From JAAXGX01 sp965203565 (lineage in GTDB: Bacteria; Acidobacteriota; Vicinamibacteria; Vicinamibacterales; UBA8438), in NCBI GenBank assembly GCA_965203565.1, contig OZ241896.1, positions 1,364,001 through 1,428,000 of the forward strand: DNA of 64,000 nucleotides, given 5' to 3'. The notes below the pieces were generated by a model. The model was not told the origin of the DNA. It made no database searches and saw nothing but the letters and a program-made list of their open reading frames with translations. A program made the position numbers and the translations under genes. Below, one piece after another: positions 35,427-43,833 of this stretch (its first letter is position 1; each line of letters starts with the position of its first letter).

Positions 35427-36329
35427 CACGCCGTGCAACGTGGCCGTTGACGACCCAACGCCCGTCCCCGAAGTCGTCCGTCTCGCACTGGACCGGAGTC
35501 ACGGAGTGCCAGCAGCGGCTGGGGAAGAAGACGATGCTGTTGCGAAGCGGGACGATCCGCGAAAAATTCTCCTGGGAGAACGCTTCCGCGTCGGCGTCCG
35601 TATCGTAGAGCAGCAGATCCCCGCCGGAGAAGCGCCGGGGCCGGCGATGAAAGAAATACACGAAGTTCAGTTTTCGCCGCCGGTGACGGCCCGACTGGTC
35701 GTCGTCGTAATGCGCCGCGAAGAATCCTCCGGTGAGATATCCGCGCACCTGCACTTCGATGCCGTATCGGCTGATGCGCTCCAAGCGCAGCCGCGCGAGG
35801 ATCTCCGGCGCGAGCTTTCGAATCTTCGGGAGGAACCGGGGCATGAAGCCCGGCAAACTCCGATCGTCCCCCTGCAGGGCGATGCGGGCCAGGGGATCCC
35901 CACCTCCACGGGGACTGATGCCAGCATCACTGGGACTGAAATGTCCCCGCTTCTCGAGCGCAAGCGCCAGCGCCAGCAGGCGATCGCACTCGCCGGGCGT
36001 CAGGAAGTTCGTCGTCCACACGAACGGCGCGGGCCACATGCCGCCCGGGACCGGTTCCGGCGGACCGTTCCCGCTCAGCGTCGCATGCAGCCAGGCGGCC
36101 TTGTGCGGCTCGGGACCGCGCCCCCGGAGCCGCGCCCCCGCAGGCGCCGGTACAGGCTGCGCGCCGCGGCGAAGTTCCCCTGCCGCCGATGGGTTTCGGC
36201 CAGCTTCCACAGCGCGTCCGTGTTTGCGGGATCGGCGGCGAGCCGCCGCCGAAGGGCCGCTTCGGCCTGATCCTGGAGGCCGCCCGGGCCCAGCAGCGCC
36301 CGCATCGCCTCGGACCAGCGTTCCGTCAT
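35416..36329 (-). pseudogene. TPR-containing 2OG-Fe(II) dioxygenase, copy 2, frameshifted
   Basis: It is paralogous to copy 1. The start (36329) gives MTERWSEAM and the TPR-like segment in one frame. The catalytic domain (AAHYDDD ... CWHSVTPV ... RWVVNGHV, all iron ligands present) lies in another. The switch coincides with a 14-bp imperfect tandem duplication, CCGCGCCCCCGGAG / CCGCGCCCCCGCAG (36116-36143), present once in copy 1. As written the full protein is not made. The catalytic domain could only be made from an internal start. It is 18 bp after the PqqD-like gene. Confidence 0.8.
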
Positions 36330-36347
36330 GCCGCGTCACCCCCGGCG

Positions 36348-36704
36348 TCACCCCCCGGGGGAGGCGTCGTCCCCGGGGGCCGGAGCGGGCTGCACCTGGA
36401 CGATCCGCAAGGAGCCGGCCGTTTGCAGGAACTCCAGGGTGTCGCGGCGGCAGGTGTCGGGGTCGACGTCGAACTCCGCGGTCAGGGCGTCGCAAAGGTC
36501 CGCCGCCGCCCGGCCGGTTTCGAGCAGGGCCCAGATGCGGGCGCCGACCGGGTCGAGCTCGTAGTACTGCCCCTCGTCGACGTCCATCATCACGATGGTG
36601 TCGTCGAGGTCGGTGAAGACGATCGCTTCGTTGCGCGATATCCGGGAGTCGAGGGTGACGGCCACGTCAGGTCCGTCCGGCTTCGCGGTGTCGCTTTCCG
36701 TCAT
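36348..36704 (-). CDS. PqqD-like leader-binding protein (lasso B1 / RRE)
   Basis: The protein has 118 residues and a very strong ribosome site (AAAGGAGG) about six bases before ATG. The central part (MMDVDEGQYYELDPVGARIW, then LLETGRAAADLCDAL and EFDV) is the PqqD fold that binds RiPP leader peptides. It should deliver the leader to the B2 peptidase at 28896, which lacks its own RRE. Its ATG overlaps the fusion stop by 4 bp. It lies 6.6 kb from the precursor, on the other strand, so the pathway is split between two operons. Confidence 0.88.
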   Translation of the reverse strand: MTESDTAKPDGPDVAVTLDSRISRNEAIVFTDLDDTIVMMDVDEGQYYELDPVGARIWALLETGRAAADLCDALTAEFDVDPDTCRRDTLEFLQTAGSLRIVQVQPAPAPGDDASPGG

Positions 36705-38785
36705 CGGTTCCTCCTTTCGAGAGATGAAGCGCCTGACGGCAGGGTACACAGGGGAGGCGCTTCGTGTCCAGCCGCGGGCCGGCCGCCCGGCGCCGCGCGG
36801 GGCTCCACCACGGGCTGCCCGGCGCCGCCCGCCAGGAACGCCTCGGCTTCGCGCAGGTAGCCGAGCCGCGCCATCACCGGTCCGTGCGCGTCCACCAGCG
36901 TCCGCACCTGCTCCGGCGTGAGAGCGGTTCGCCACGACCCCGCCACCCCGGCCCGGAAGAACGACGGCGCCGTCGGCTGCTTCTCGATGAATCCGGATTC
37001 CTCCTCCTGGGCCCGCAGGCGGGAGAAGGCGGCGTGGCCGACGGCCCGCGCGAGGCGCACGGACGCGCCCGATCGTCCGGGCGCTCGCGGGCGCGTCCCG
37101 TTCCGGTCGAGACCGGCGAAGCGTACGATCGCGCCGAACCCGGCCGCCGGGTCCGCCAGCAGGTCCTCGTAGCGGGCGACGTGCACGGGTAGCTGCTCCT
37201 GGTCCAGCCAGCTCGTCACGTGGCCGCTCCAGGTCCCGAGCGGCTGCGGCAACCGGGAGTGCATGCCGCCGGCCGCCACCTCCGGTTCGACGGCGGCCGG
37301 GTCGTTCATCCGCCGCACGGTGTCGTCGATCGATCCCTGCCGGTGGTGCGCGTAGGAGACCGCCACGTCGAGGGGGTTGCGCACCAGGTACACCGCTCCG
37401 CGCGTCACGGCCTTCGGGAACAGCGCCGCGCCGTCCCCGGTATGGACGCAGGCGTCGTGGACCTTGACGAAAGCCGGCGCGCTCCCGCGCCCCCCGGCCG
37501 AGGACTCCGAGGCCTCCCGGACCAGCAGCTCGTGGAACCGCGGCCGGTGGCGCAGGATTTCGTCCGGGGTCATGTCCGACGTATCCAGCCCGACGAGCTC
37601 GCCGAACGTCTCGTGATCGCCGGCCGCAGTGCAGCCGACGAGGGCGTTGATGGAGGCCGGCCCGCCGTCGTCGCGCAGGTAGTTGGTCAGCACCGCCCGC
37701 AGCCAGGTGTTGCCGGACTTCGGATAGGAGGCGAGCCAGACGATGGAGATCGGCTGGTGGGGCCGGTCCGCCCGCTCCGGACGCGTTCCCGCAAGGGGCC
37801 GCGCGTTCCCGGAAGCGGGAGCCGTGCATGCAACGCGGGACGCTCGCCGCTCTCCGGCCGGGGACGCTTCCCCGTCCTCCTCCCGCAGGCGCTCCTCGAC
37901 CCGGGCCGCCAGCGCGTCGGGCTGGAACGGGTGCACGGGTCTCGCCACGCGCACGACCGGCGTGCGCCGGGCCAGCGCCGTGAGGGTGCGGAAGTGGTCC
38001 GGCTGCCGTCCGAGTCCGCGCAGGAGCTGCATGCGGTAGGTGGAACGCCACAACCATCCGAAGGCGCGGGCCGCCGGTATCGTCTCGATCGCGACGCCGT
38101 CCCTGGCGTGGAACGTCAGCACGCAGACGGCGCGGACGGCCAGCGGCGCGGCGCGGAAGCGCTCCACCGGCGCCAGATATTTCTCCAGCTCCGGCCGCGC
38201 CTTTCTCCGCGCCCGCCCCCGCCAGGCCAGCTGGTCGAGTGCGTCCGCCCACAACTGCAGACAGGGGAAGGCGGGCAGCGCCGCCGGACGGCCGTCCGCG
38301 TCCGGCGCCACCCCCGTCATGTCGTCGGCCAGCATGGCGTAGCCGCGATCGACCAGCGCCGCGAGCAGCGACGACTTGCCGCCGCCCGCAGGGCCCGCCA
38401 GCAGCACGGCGCCCGCCCCGGTCGCGACGGCGGCGGCGTGAAAGGTCACGACGCCGCGCTGCTGCAGCAGCGCGGCGAACACCGGGCCGGCGAGAAAGAC
38501 GCTCACGTCCCGGTCGCCGCCGCCGCACGGTTCGACGAGGACGTCGCGGCCGTCCGTGACCAGGTACCGGGCCACGCCGGGCGCGTGCATCAGGAAGGCG
38601 CCGGGGGCCGTTTCCCACAGGCCGTGCCTGCCGGCGGGCGCCGGGAGCGCCGCCGGCGCCGCGCCGATGCGTACCGTCACGTCCGGTTCGCCGTCCGGAA
38701 CGCCGGGCGCCGGGGCGTACGGCAAGGCGAAGGGCGTACGCACGTGCAGCCCGTACGCCGTGCAGTCGTACAGCGGACGGTTCAT
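36701..38785 (-). CDS. fused HPr-kinase-like and sulfotransferase bifunctional protein
   Basis: The protein has 694 residues. Residues 1-300 match the stand-alone kinase at 30660: VTFHAAAV, LLAGPAGGGKSSLLAAL (Walker A near 131-138) and AMLADDMTGV. After a linker (about 303-345), a PAPS sulfotransferase starts: WLASYPKSGNTWLRAVL (near 350-366) and later VYLVRNPLDVAVSYAHH. The sulfotransferase half is only distantly like the one at 29830. No frameshift or stop separates the halves, so it is a real fusion, suggesting sequential or alternative tailoring. First gene of the minus-strand operon (fusion, PqqD, two dioxygenases), and it is divergent from the phytase gene. Confidence 0.88.
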   Translation of the reverse strand: MNRPLYDCTAYGLHVRTPFALPYAPAPGVPDGEPDVTVRIGAAPAALPAPAGRHGLWETAPGAFLMHAPGVARYLVTDGRDVLVEPCGGGDRDVSVFLAGPVFAALLQQRGVVTFHAAAVATGAGAVLLAGPAGGGKSSLLAALVDRGYAMLADDMTGVAPDADGRPAALPAFPCLQLWADALDQLAWRGRARRKARPELEKYLAPVERFRAAPLAVRAVCVLTFHARDGVAIETIPAARAFGWLWRSTYRMQLLRGLGRQPDHFRTLTALARRTPVVRVARPVHPFQPDALAARVEERLREEDGEASPAGERRASRVACTAPASGNARPLAGTRPERADRPHQPISIVWLASYPKSGNTWLRAVLTNYLRDDGGPASINALVGCTAAGDHETFGELVGLDTSDMTPDEILRHRPRFHELLVREASESSAGGRGSAPAFVKVHDACVHTGDGAALFPKAVTRGAVYLVRNPLDVAVSYAHHRQGSIDDTVRRMNDPAAVEPEVAAGGMHSRLPQPLGTWSGHVTSWLDQEQLPVHVARYEDLLADPAAGFGAIVRFAGLDRNGTRPRAPGRSGASVRLARAVGHAAFSRLRAQEEESGFIEKQPTAPSFFRAGVAGSWRTALTPEQVRTLVDAHGPVMARLGYLREAEAFLAGGAGQPVVEPRAAPGGRPAAGHEAPPLCTLPSGASSLERRNR

Positions 38786-38838
38786 GCGGAACGATTATCT
38801 CAACTTGCCCGGCGCGCCGTCCACGCCTACCATCATCC

Positions 38839-40065
38839 ATGCCGATCATGACGGGCGGCCTGCGAAGCGTGCTCTCCGCATCGCCGCCGCTGCGCCGCCG
38901 CACCGCGCCGATCGCCGCCGCGGCCGTCGCCGCCGCGGCCCTCCAGGCCGGCTGCACGCCTCCCGCGTTCGTCCAGTGCGCGCTGGTCGAGCTGTTCCGG
39001 GGCGATCCCGCGCCGCAGCCGCCCGGCACGCGGACGGTGACGGCGGCGGTCGAGACCGCGCCGGTCGACGACCCGTGCGACGCGGCGGACGACCCGGCGA
39101 TCTGGGTCAACGCGGCGTCGCCGGCCGACAGCCTGATCGTGGCGGCGAACAAGGCGCGCGGCCTGGTGGTGTACGGGCTCGACGGCGGCGTGGTGTCGCA
39201 GCTCGACGCCGGCCGCGTCAACAACGTCGACCTGCGGGCCGGCGTCACGGTGTCGTCGGAGGAGACGATAGTCGTCGCGGGCACGAACCGGACGACGAAC
39301 ACGATCGACCTGTTCGCGCTCGACCCCGAGGCGGGGACCCTCGCGCCGCTGCACGCCGAGCCTATCGCCACCGACCTGGACGAGCCGTACGGGATCTGCC
39401 TGTACCGGAGCGCCGCGAGCGGCGGCCTGTACGTCTTCGCCAACGACCACGGCGGCGTGGTGGAGCAGTGGCGCCTGGACGACGCCGGCCGGGGCGGGCT
39501 GACGGGGACGCTGGTCCGGTCGTGGGCGGTCGGCGGCCAGACGGAAGGGTGCGTGGCCGACGACGCGAACGGCTGGGTGTTCATCGGCGAGGAGGCGGCC
39601 GGCGTCTGGCGCTACGCCGCGGAGCCGTCGGCGCCGACGGACCGGCGGACGGCGGTCGATGCGACTGGGCAGGGCGCAGGCGGCGGCGGACGGCTCGCGG
39701 CCGACGTCGAGGGACTGGCCCTCTGGGTCCCGCCGGGCGGCGGGCCGCGCGACGGCTTCCTGATCGCGTCGAGCCAGGGGAACCACACGTACGTGGTGTA
39801 CGACCGCGCGCCGCCGCACGCCTGGCGCGGGACGTTCCGGATAGCCGCCGGCGCCGGCGGCATCGACGGCGCGGAGGACACGGACGGCGTCGACGTTGTG
39901 GCAGCGCCGCTCGGCCCGCGCTACCCGATGGGGCTGCTGGTCGTCCAGGACGGGATCAACACCGAGCCGGACGGGTCCGGGGCGCACCAGAACTTCAAGC
40001 TGGTCTCCTGGGCGGACGTCGCCGGGGCGCTCGGCCTCCTTCCGTCCGCTTCGTCCTTGCCCTGA
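38839..40065 (+). CDS. beta-propeller phytase-like lipoprotein
   Basis: The protein has 408 residues. A signal ends with a lipobox-like ALQAGC. The mature part shows DDPAIWVNAASPADS, NNVDLRAGV and GQTEGCVADDANGWVFIGEE, the calcium- and phosphate-binding features of beta-propeller (3-)phytases. The enzyme releases phosphate from inositol phosphates outside the inner membrane. It sits 62 bp before a TonB-dependent receptor on the same strand, which might import the product. Confidence 0.88.
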   Translation: MPIMTGGLRSVLSASPPLRRRTAPIAAAAVAAAALQAGCTPPAFVQCALVELFRGDPAPQPPGTRTVTAAVETAPVDDPCDAADDPAIWVNAASPADSLIVAANKARGLVVYGLDGGVVSQLDAGRVNNVDLRAGVTVSSEETIVVAGTNRTTNTIDLFALDPEAGTLAPLHAEPIATDLDEPYGICLYRSAASGGLYVFANDHGGVVEQWRLDDAGRGGLTGTLVRSWAVGGQTEGCVADDANGWVFIGEEAAGVWRYAAEPSAPTDRRTAVDATGQGAGGGGRLAADVEGLALWVPPGGGPRDGFLIASSQGNHTYVVYDRAPPHAWRGTFRIAAGAGGIDGAEDTDGVDVVAAPLGPRYPMGLLVVQDGINTEPDGSGAHQNFKLVSWADVAGALGLLPSASSLP

Positions 40066-40127
40066 CCGCTGAAAGGCGTTATCGTGCCCGGCACGAAGTG
40101 TCACGGAGTCACGGAGGAGGAGTAAAC

Positions 40128-43124
40128 ATGCGCGAGCGTGTCTGTCTCATCGGGTCGTGCGCACTCGTCTGCGCATTGCTGGCGCCTGCCGGCGCCGACG
40201 CCCAGGCGATCGGCGGCACGGTCACCGACGCCACCGGCGGCGTGCTGCCCGGCGTCACCGTCGAGGCGCGCAGCCCGGCGCTGATCGAGCAGGTCCGGAC
40301 CGCGATCACCGACGGGTCGGGCCAGTACCTGATCACCGGCCTGGAGTCGGGCGAGTACTCGGTCCAGTTCGGCCTGCCCGGCTTCTCCACCGTCGTCCGC
40401 GAGGGGATCACGCTGAACGCCGGGTTCACCGCGAACGTCGACGCCGAGATGTCGGTCGGCTCGGTCGAGGAGACGATCACCGTCACCGGCGACGCGCCGA
40501 CGGTCGACGTCTCGAACGTCCAGCAGCACACCGCGATCGACCGCGACATCATCGACGCCATCCCGAGCGGCAAGTCGTTCCAGAACCTCGCCATCCTGAT
40601 CCCGGGGATGGTCGGCGACGGCGTGGTCGGCTCCACGCTGGCGGTCGACGTCGGCGGCCAGGGGGGGGTGAACTACCAGCGGCTGGCGATCCACGGCGGT
40701 GAGAGCACCGACCAGATGGTCCAGATAGACGGGATGGGCGTCGAGGCGGCCACCCGCCAGGGCGACTCGTCGAACATGTTCTTCGCCGACGGCAACTACT
40801 CCGAGTATTCGATCGACTACACGGGGAACTCGGCCGAGATCGAGTCGAGCGGGGTACGGATCAACATGATCCCGCGCGACGGCGGCAACGACTGGTCCGC
40901 CCACGTCTTCGGCAGCTTCTCGACCCCCGGCCTGCAGTCGAACAACGTGAGCGACGAGCTGGTCTCGCAGGGGATCGAGAAGGACGAGGCGAACCGGCTC
41001 AGCAAGCTCTGGTTCGTCAACCCGGCCGGGGGCGGCCCGATCGTCCGCGACCGGCTCTGGTTCTGGGCCAGCCACACCTCGCAGCGGACCGACCAGTACG
41101 TGGCGAACGTCTTCTTCGACCAGAACCCGAGCGACCTGGCGTACGCGCCGACCGACCGGCAGGCGATAGACGACCAGCTTGCGCAGTCGACCACCCTGCG
41201 GCTGACCGCGCAGGCGTCGCCGCGCAACAAGCTGACGTTCTTCTACGACTACAACTACAACAAGCGGAACCGGTTCCTGATCGGCAGCACGCTGTCGAGC
41301 TCGCTCAACGTGATGCCGGAGGCGTCGGTCGACTCGACCATCAAGGTGCAGGTGTACCAGGGGACGTGGACGGCGCCTCTCACCAACCGGCTGCTGCTCG
41401 AGGCGGGCGTCTCGTTCCATCCCCAGCACCAGAACTGGCGGAACGTGGCCGAGGCCGACATCTCGCTGCCGGGCGCGCTGCTCATCCCGGGCAACATCGC
41501 CGTCCGGGGGATGTCGAGCTGGTTCAGCGGGACGATCTTCCAGGACCGGTTCGCCGACACCAACGCGGCGCGCGCGGCGCTCTCGTACGTCACCGGCAGC
41601 CACGCGTTCAAGTTCGGCATGACCTGGACCAACGTCGCGGAGAACGAGAACATCAGGAGCGTCCAGTACCAGCGGCTGATCGTCCTGGCGCCGTTCATTT
41701 CGCCGGTCGACCTGGTCGACTTCTACGCGACGCCGACGCTGACCGAGAACAACGTTCCGGCCAACCTCGGCCTGTACGCGCAGGACCAGTGGACGATCGA
41801 CCGGCTGACGCTCAACCTCGGCGTCCGGTGGGACTACTTCAACGCCGGCTATCCCGACCACGACACCGGGGTGTCGCGCTACCGGCCGGTCTCGGCCACG
41901 TTCGACGGGCAGCAGGTGGTCGGGTTCAAGGACCTCCAGCCGCGCGTGGGAGTGGCGTACGACCTGTTCGGCGACGGGCGGACGGCGCTCAAGGCGTCGT
42001 TCGGCCGGTACGCCGACCGCGACTCGAACACGCGCGCCGCGAACATCAACCCGGCCGACGCCAACAACTCGCAGCAGCGCGCGTTCATCGACTTCAACGG
42101 GAACAGCGTGGCCGACTGCGACCCGCTGAACCCGGCGCCGAACGGGGAGTGCGTCTCCCCCTCCGACAACCTGGCGTTCGGCCAGCCGATCATCAACAAC
42201 TTCTACGAGCGGGACTGGGCGTTCGGGTGGGGGACCCGCCCCTCGAACTACGAGGGGTCGGTCAGCGTGCAGCACGAGCTGTTCGACAACGTGTCGATCA
42301 GCGCCGGCTGGTTCTCCCGGGCGTTCTTCAACTTCGCGGTGCGGGACAACCGCGCCACCACGCCGGACGACTTCACCTCGTACGACGTGGTGGTCCCGAA
42401 CGATGACCGGCTGCCGGGAGGGGGGGGGGGCACGCTGACCGGCTTCTCCGACGTCAATCCGGACAAGCTGGGGCAGTTCGACAACTGGACGTCGAACGCG
42501 ATCGGCTTCGACGGGCAGTCGCGCCGCTACAACGGGTTCGACGTCTCGATAGACGCGCGGCTCGACAACCTGCTGCTCCGGGGCGGCCTCGCCAGCGGCA
42601 AGACGAGCCACGACAACTGCGACTTCCTGGCGAACACGCCGGAACGGCAGCACCTGGAGGAGAACTACTCGACGTTCGACCCGAACATGTCGCCGGCGTT
42701 CTGCGACTGGGACACCGGGTACCTGACCCAGGTGAAGCTGCTCGGTTCGTACACTTTCCCGTACGACGTCGTCTTCGCCGGCACGCTCCAGAGCATCACC
42801 GGCGCGCCGCGCAGCGCCATCGTCACCTACACGAACGCGGACCTCGTCGGCCTCGGCCGGCCGCTGTCGGGGGCCGCCAGCGTCGATCTCAACGTGCTGG
42901 AGCCGGGGACCGAGTACACCGGCCGGGTGAACCAGATCGACCTGCGGCTGTCGAAGATCTTCCGGTTCGGCGGCCAGCGCGTGCAGGTGATGTTCGACCT
43001 CTACAACCTGCTGAACGAGAACACCGTCACCGAGGAGGACCGGAACTTCGGACCGAACTACCTCCGGCCGACCGCGATCATGCCCGGCCGGCTGGCGAAG
43101 TTCGCGTTCCAGTACAACTTCTGA
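40128..43124 (+). CDS. TonB-dependent receptor with carboxypeptidase-regulatory-like N-domain
   Basis: The protein has 998 residues; a strong GGAGGAGG site precedes ATG 40128. A Sec signal ends GADAQA. A carboxypeptidase-regulatory-like domain follows (GGTVTDATGGVLPGVTVEAR). Next come the plug and a long barrel ending in KFAFQYNF with terminal Phe. This Oar-like architecture is frequent in Acidobacteriota. Its ligand is unknown; the adjacent phytase suggests inositol phosphate or phosphate scavenging. Runs of G8 (40661-40668) and G11 (42420-42430) lie inside the coding region. Confidence 0.92.
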   Translation: MRERVCLIGSCALVCALLAPAGADAQAIGGTVTDATGGVLPGVTVEARSPALIEQVRTAITDGSGQYLITGLESGEYSVQFGLPGFSTVVREGITLNAGFTANVDAEMSVGSVEETITVTGDAPTVDVSNVQQHTAIDRDIIDAIPSGKSFQNLAILIPGMVGDGVVGSTLAVDVGGQGGVNYQRLAIHGGESTDQMVQIDGMGVEAATRQGDSSNMFFADGNYSEYSIDYTGNSAEIESSGVRINMIPRDGGNDWSAHVFGSFSTPGLQSNNVSDELVSQGIEKDEANRLSKLWFVNPAGGGPIVRDRLWFWASHTSQRTDQYVANVFFDQNPSDLAYAPTDRQAIDDQLAQSTTLRLTAQASPRNKLTFFYDYNYNKRNRFLIGSTLSSSLNVMPEASVDSTIKVQVYQGTWTAPLTNRLLLEAGVSFHPQHQNWRNVAEADISLPGALLIPGNIAVRGMSSWFSGTIFQDRFADTNAARAALSYVTGSHAFKFGMTWTNVAENENIRSVQYQRLIVLAPFISPVDLVDFYATPTLTENNVPANLGLYAQDQWTIDRLTLNLGVRWDYFNAGYPDHDTGVSRYRPVSATFDGQQVVGFKDLQPRVGVAYDLFGDGRTALKASFGRYADRDSNTRAANINPADANNSQQRAFIDFNGNSVADCDPLNPAPNGECVSPSDNLAFGQPIINNFYERDWAFGWGTRPSNYEGSVSVQHELFDNVSISAGWFSRAFFNFAVRDNRATTPDDFTSYDVVVPNDDRLPGGGGGTLTGFSDVNPDKLGQFDNWTSNAIGFDGQSRRYNGFDVSIDARLDNLLLRGGLASGKTSHDNCDFLANTPERQHLEENYSTFDPNMSPAFCDWDTGYLTQVKLLGSYTFPYDVVFAGTLQSITGAPRSAIVTYTNADLVGLGRPLSGAASVDLNVLEPGTEYTGRVNQIDLRLSKIFRFGGQRVQVMFDLYNLLNENTVTEEDRNFGPNYLRPTAIMPGRLAKFAFQYNF
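42420..42430 (+). repeat. G11 tract inside TonB receptor gene
   Basis: Eleven consecutive G encode glycines in an extracellular loop region (PGGGGGTLTG). The frame is open at this length; gain or loss of one G would truncate the barrel. Confidence 0.8.
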
Positions 43125-43150
43125 TTGCCGCTTCGCTTTTGGGGGCGTGA

Positions 43151-43687
43151 ATGTCCGACGCCGGTTCAAGCCTTTGTGTGAGCTGCGGCATATGCTGCGA
43201 CGGAACGCTGTTCTCGCAAGCTCCCGTTCATGCAACGGAAGAACCGATCAAGGAGTTCAGGCGGATGGGGCTGCCGATTGAACAAGCGGGCGGACAGTTC
43301 TCGTGGCCGCTGCCGTGCCCTCAATTAAACAACGGCAAGTGCCAAATCTACGACTCTTCCATCCCCAAGCCCAGGACTTGTTCCGCATTCCGCTGCAGCC
43401 TGCTGCGCAACGTTGAAACTCGCAAAACCACGCTTCCGGACGCCCGGCGGATCGTGACATCCGCGCTCCGCATGCGGTCGCGTATCCGATCATCCTGGGG
43501 AAAGCACTGTCCGGACATTCCCCTCGTCCCCCCGATGATCAATGCAATCAGACTCGTCCGAGAGCGTAGTGACAGCCTGGATCAGGAGCGGCGACGACAG
43601 TTCGCCCTCACGCACGGCGAGTTTCTGGTCGCATGCGCCGCATTCGATTCCTGCGTGCGGACCCATTTCACAGACCCGTTCCCATAG
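43151..43687 (+). CDS. YkgJ-family cysteine-cluster protein
   Basis: The protein has 178 residues. CVSCGICCDGTLF near the start and CPQLNNGKCQIYD...RTCSAFRC form the Cys-cluster pattern of YkgJ-type zinc/iron-chelating proteins. The family often accompanies modification enzymes, but its reaction is unclear. Codon use and GC are visibly lower than in neighbours (for example CAATTAAACAACGGC), which hints at recent acquisition. It starts 26 bp after the TonB receptor. Positions 43688-43833 hold no further gene. Confidence 0.8.
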   Translation: MSDAGSSLCVSCGICCDGTLFSQAPVHATEEPIKEFRRMGLPIEQAGGQFSWPLPCPQLNNGKCQIYDSSIPKPRTCSAFRCSLLRNVETRKTTLPDARRIVTSALRMRSRIRSSWGKHCPDIPLVPPMINAIRLVRERSDSLDQERRRQFALTHGEFLVACAAFDSCVRTHFTDPFP

Positions 43688-43833
43688 CTGTAATCTTTCG
43701 ACAGGTCGTCCGCTCGGCTCCCGGCCGGCTCGTCATGGGCGCTCCTCCGAACGTTCGACAGCCCGTGGTGGAACCCCGCGTCGCGCCGAGAGCGGCGAGG
43801 CGCCCGCCTGACAAGGCGTGAGGAGGGCGCATA

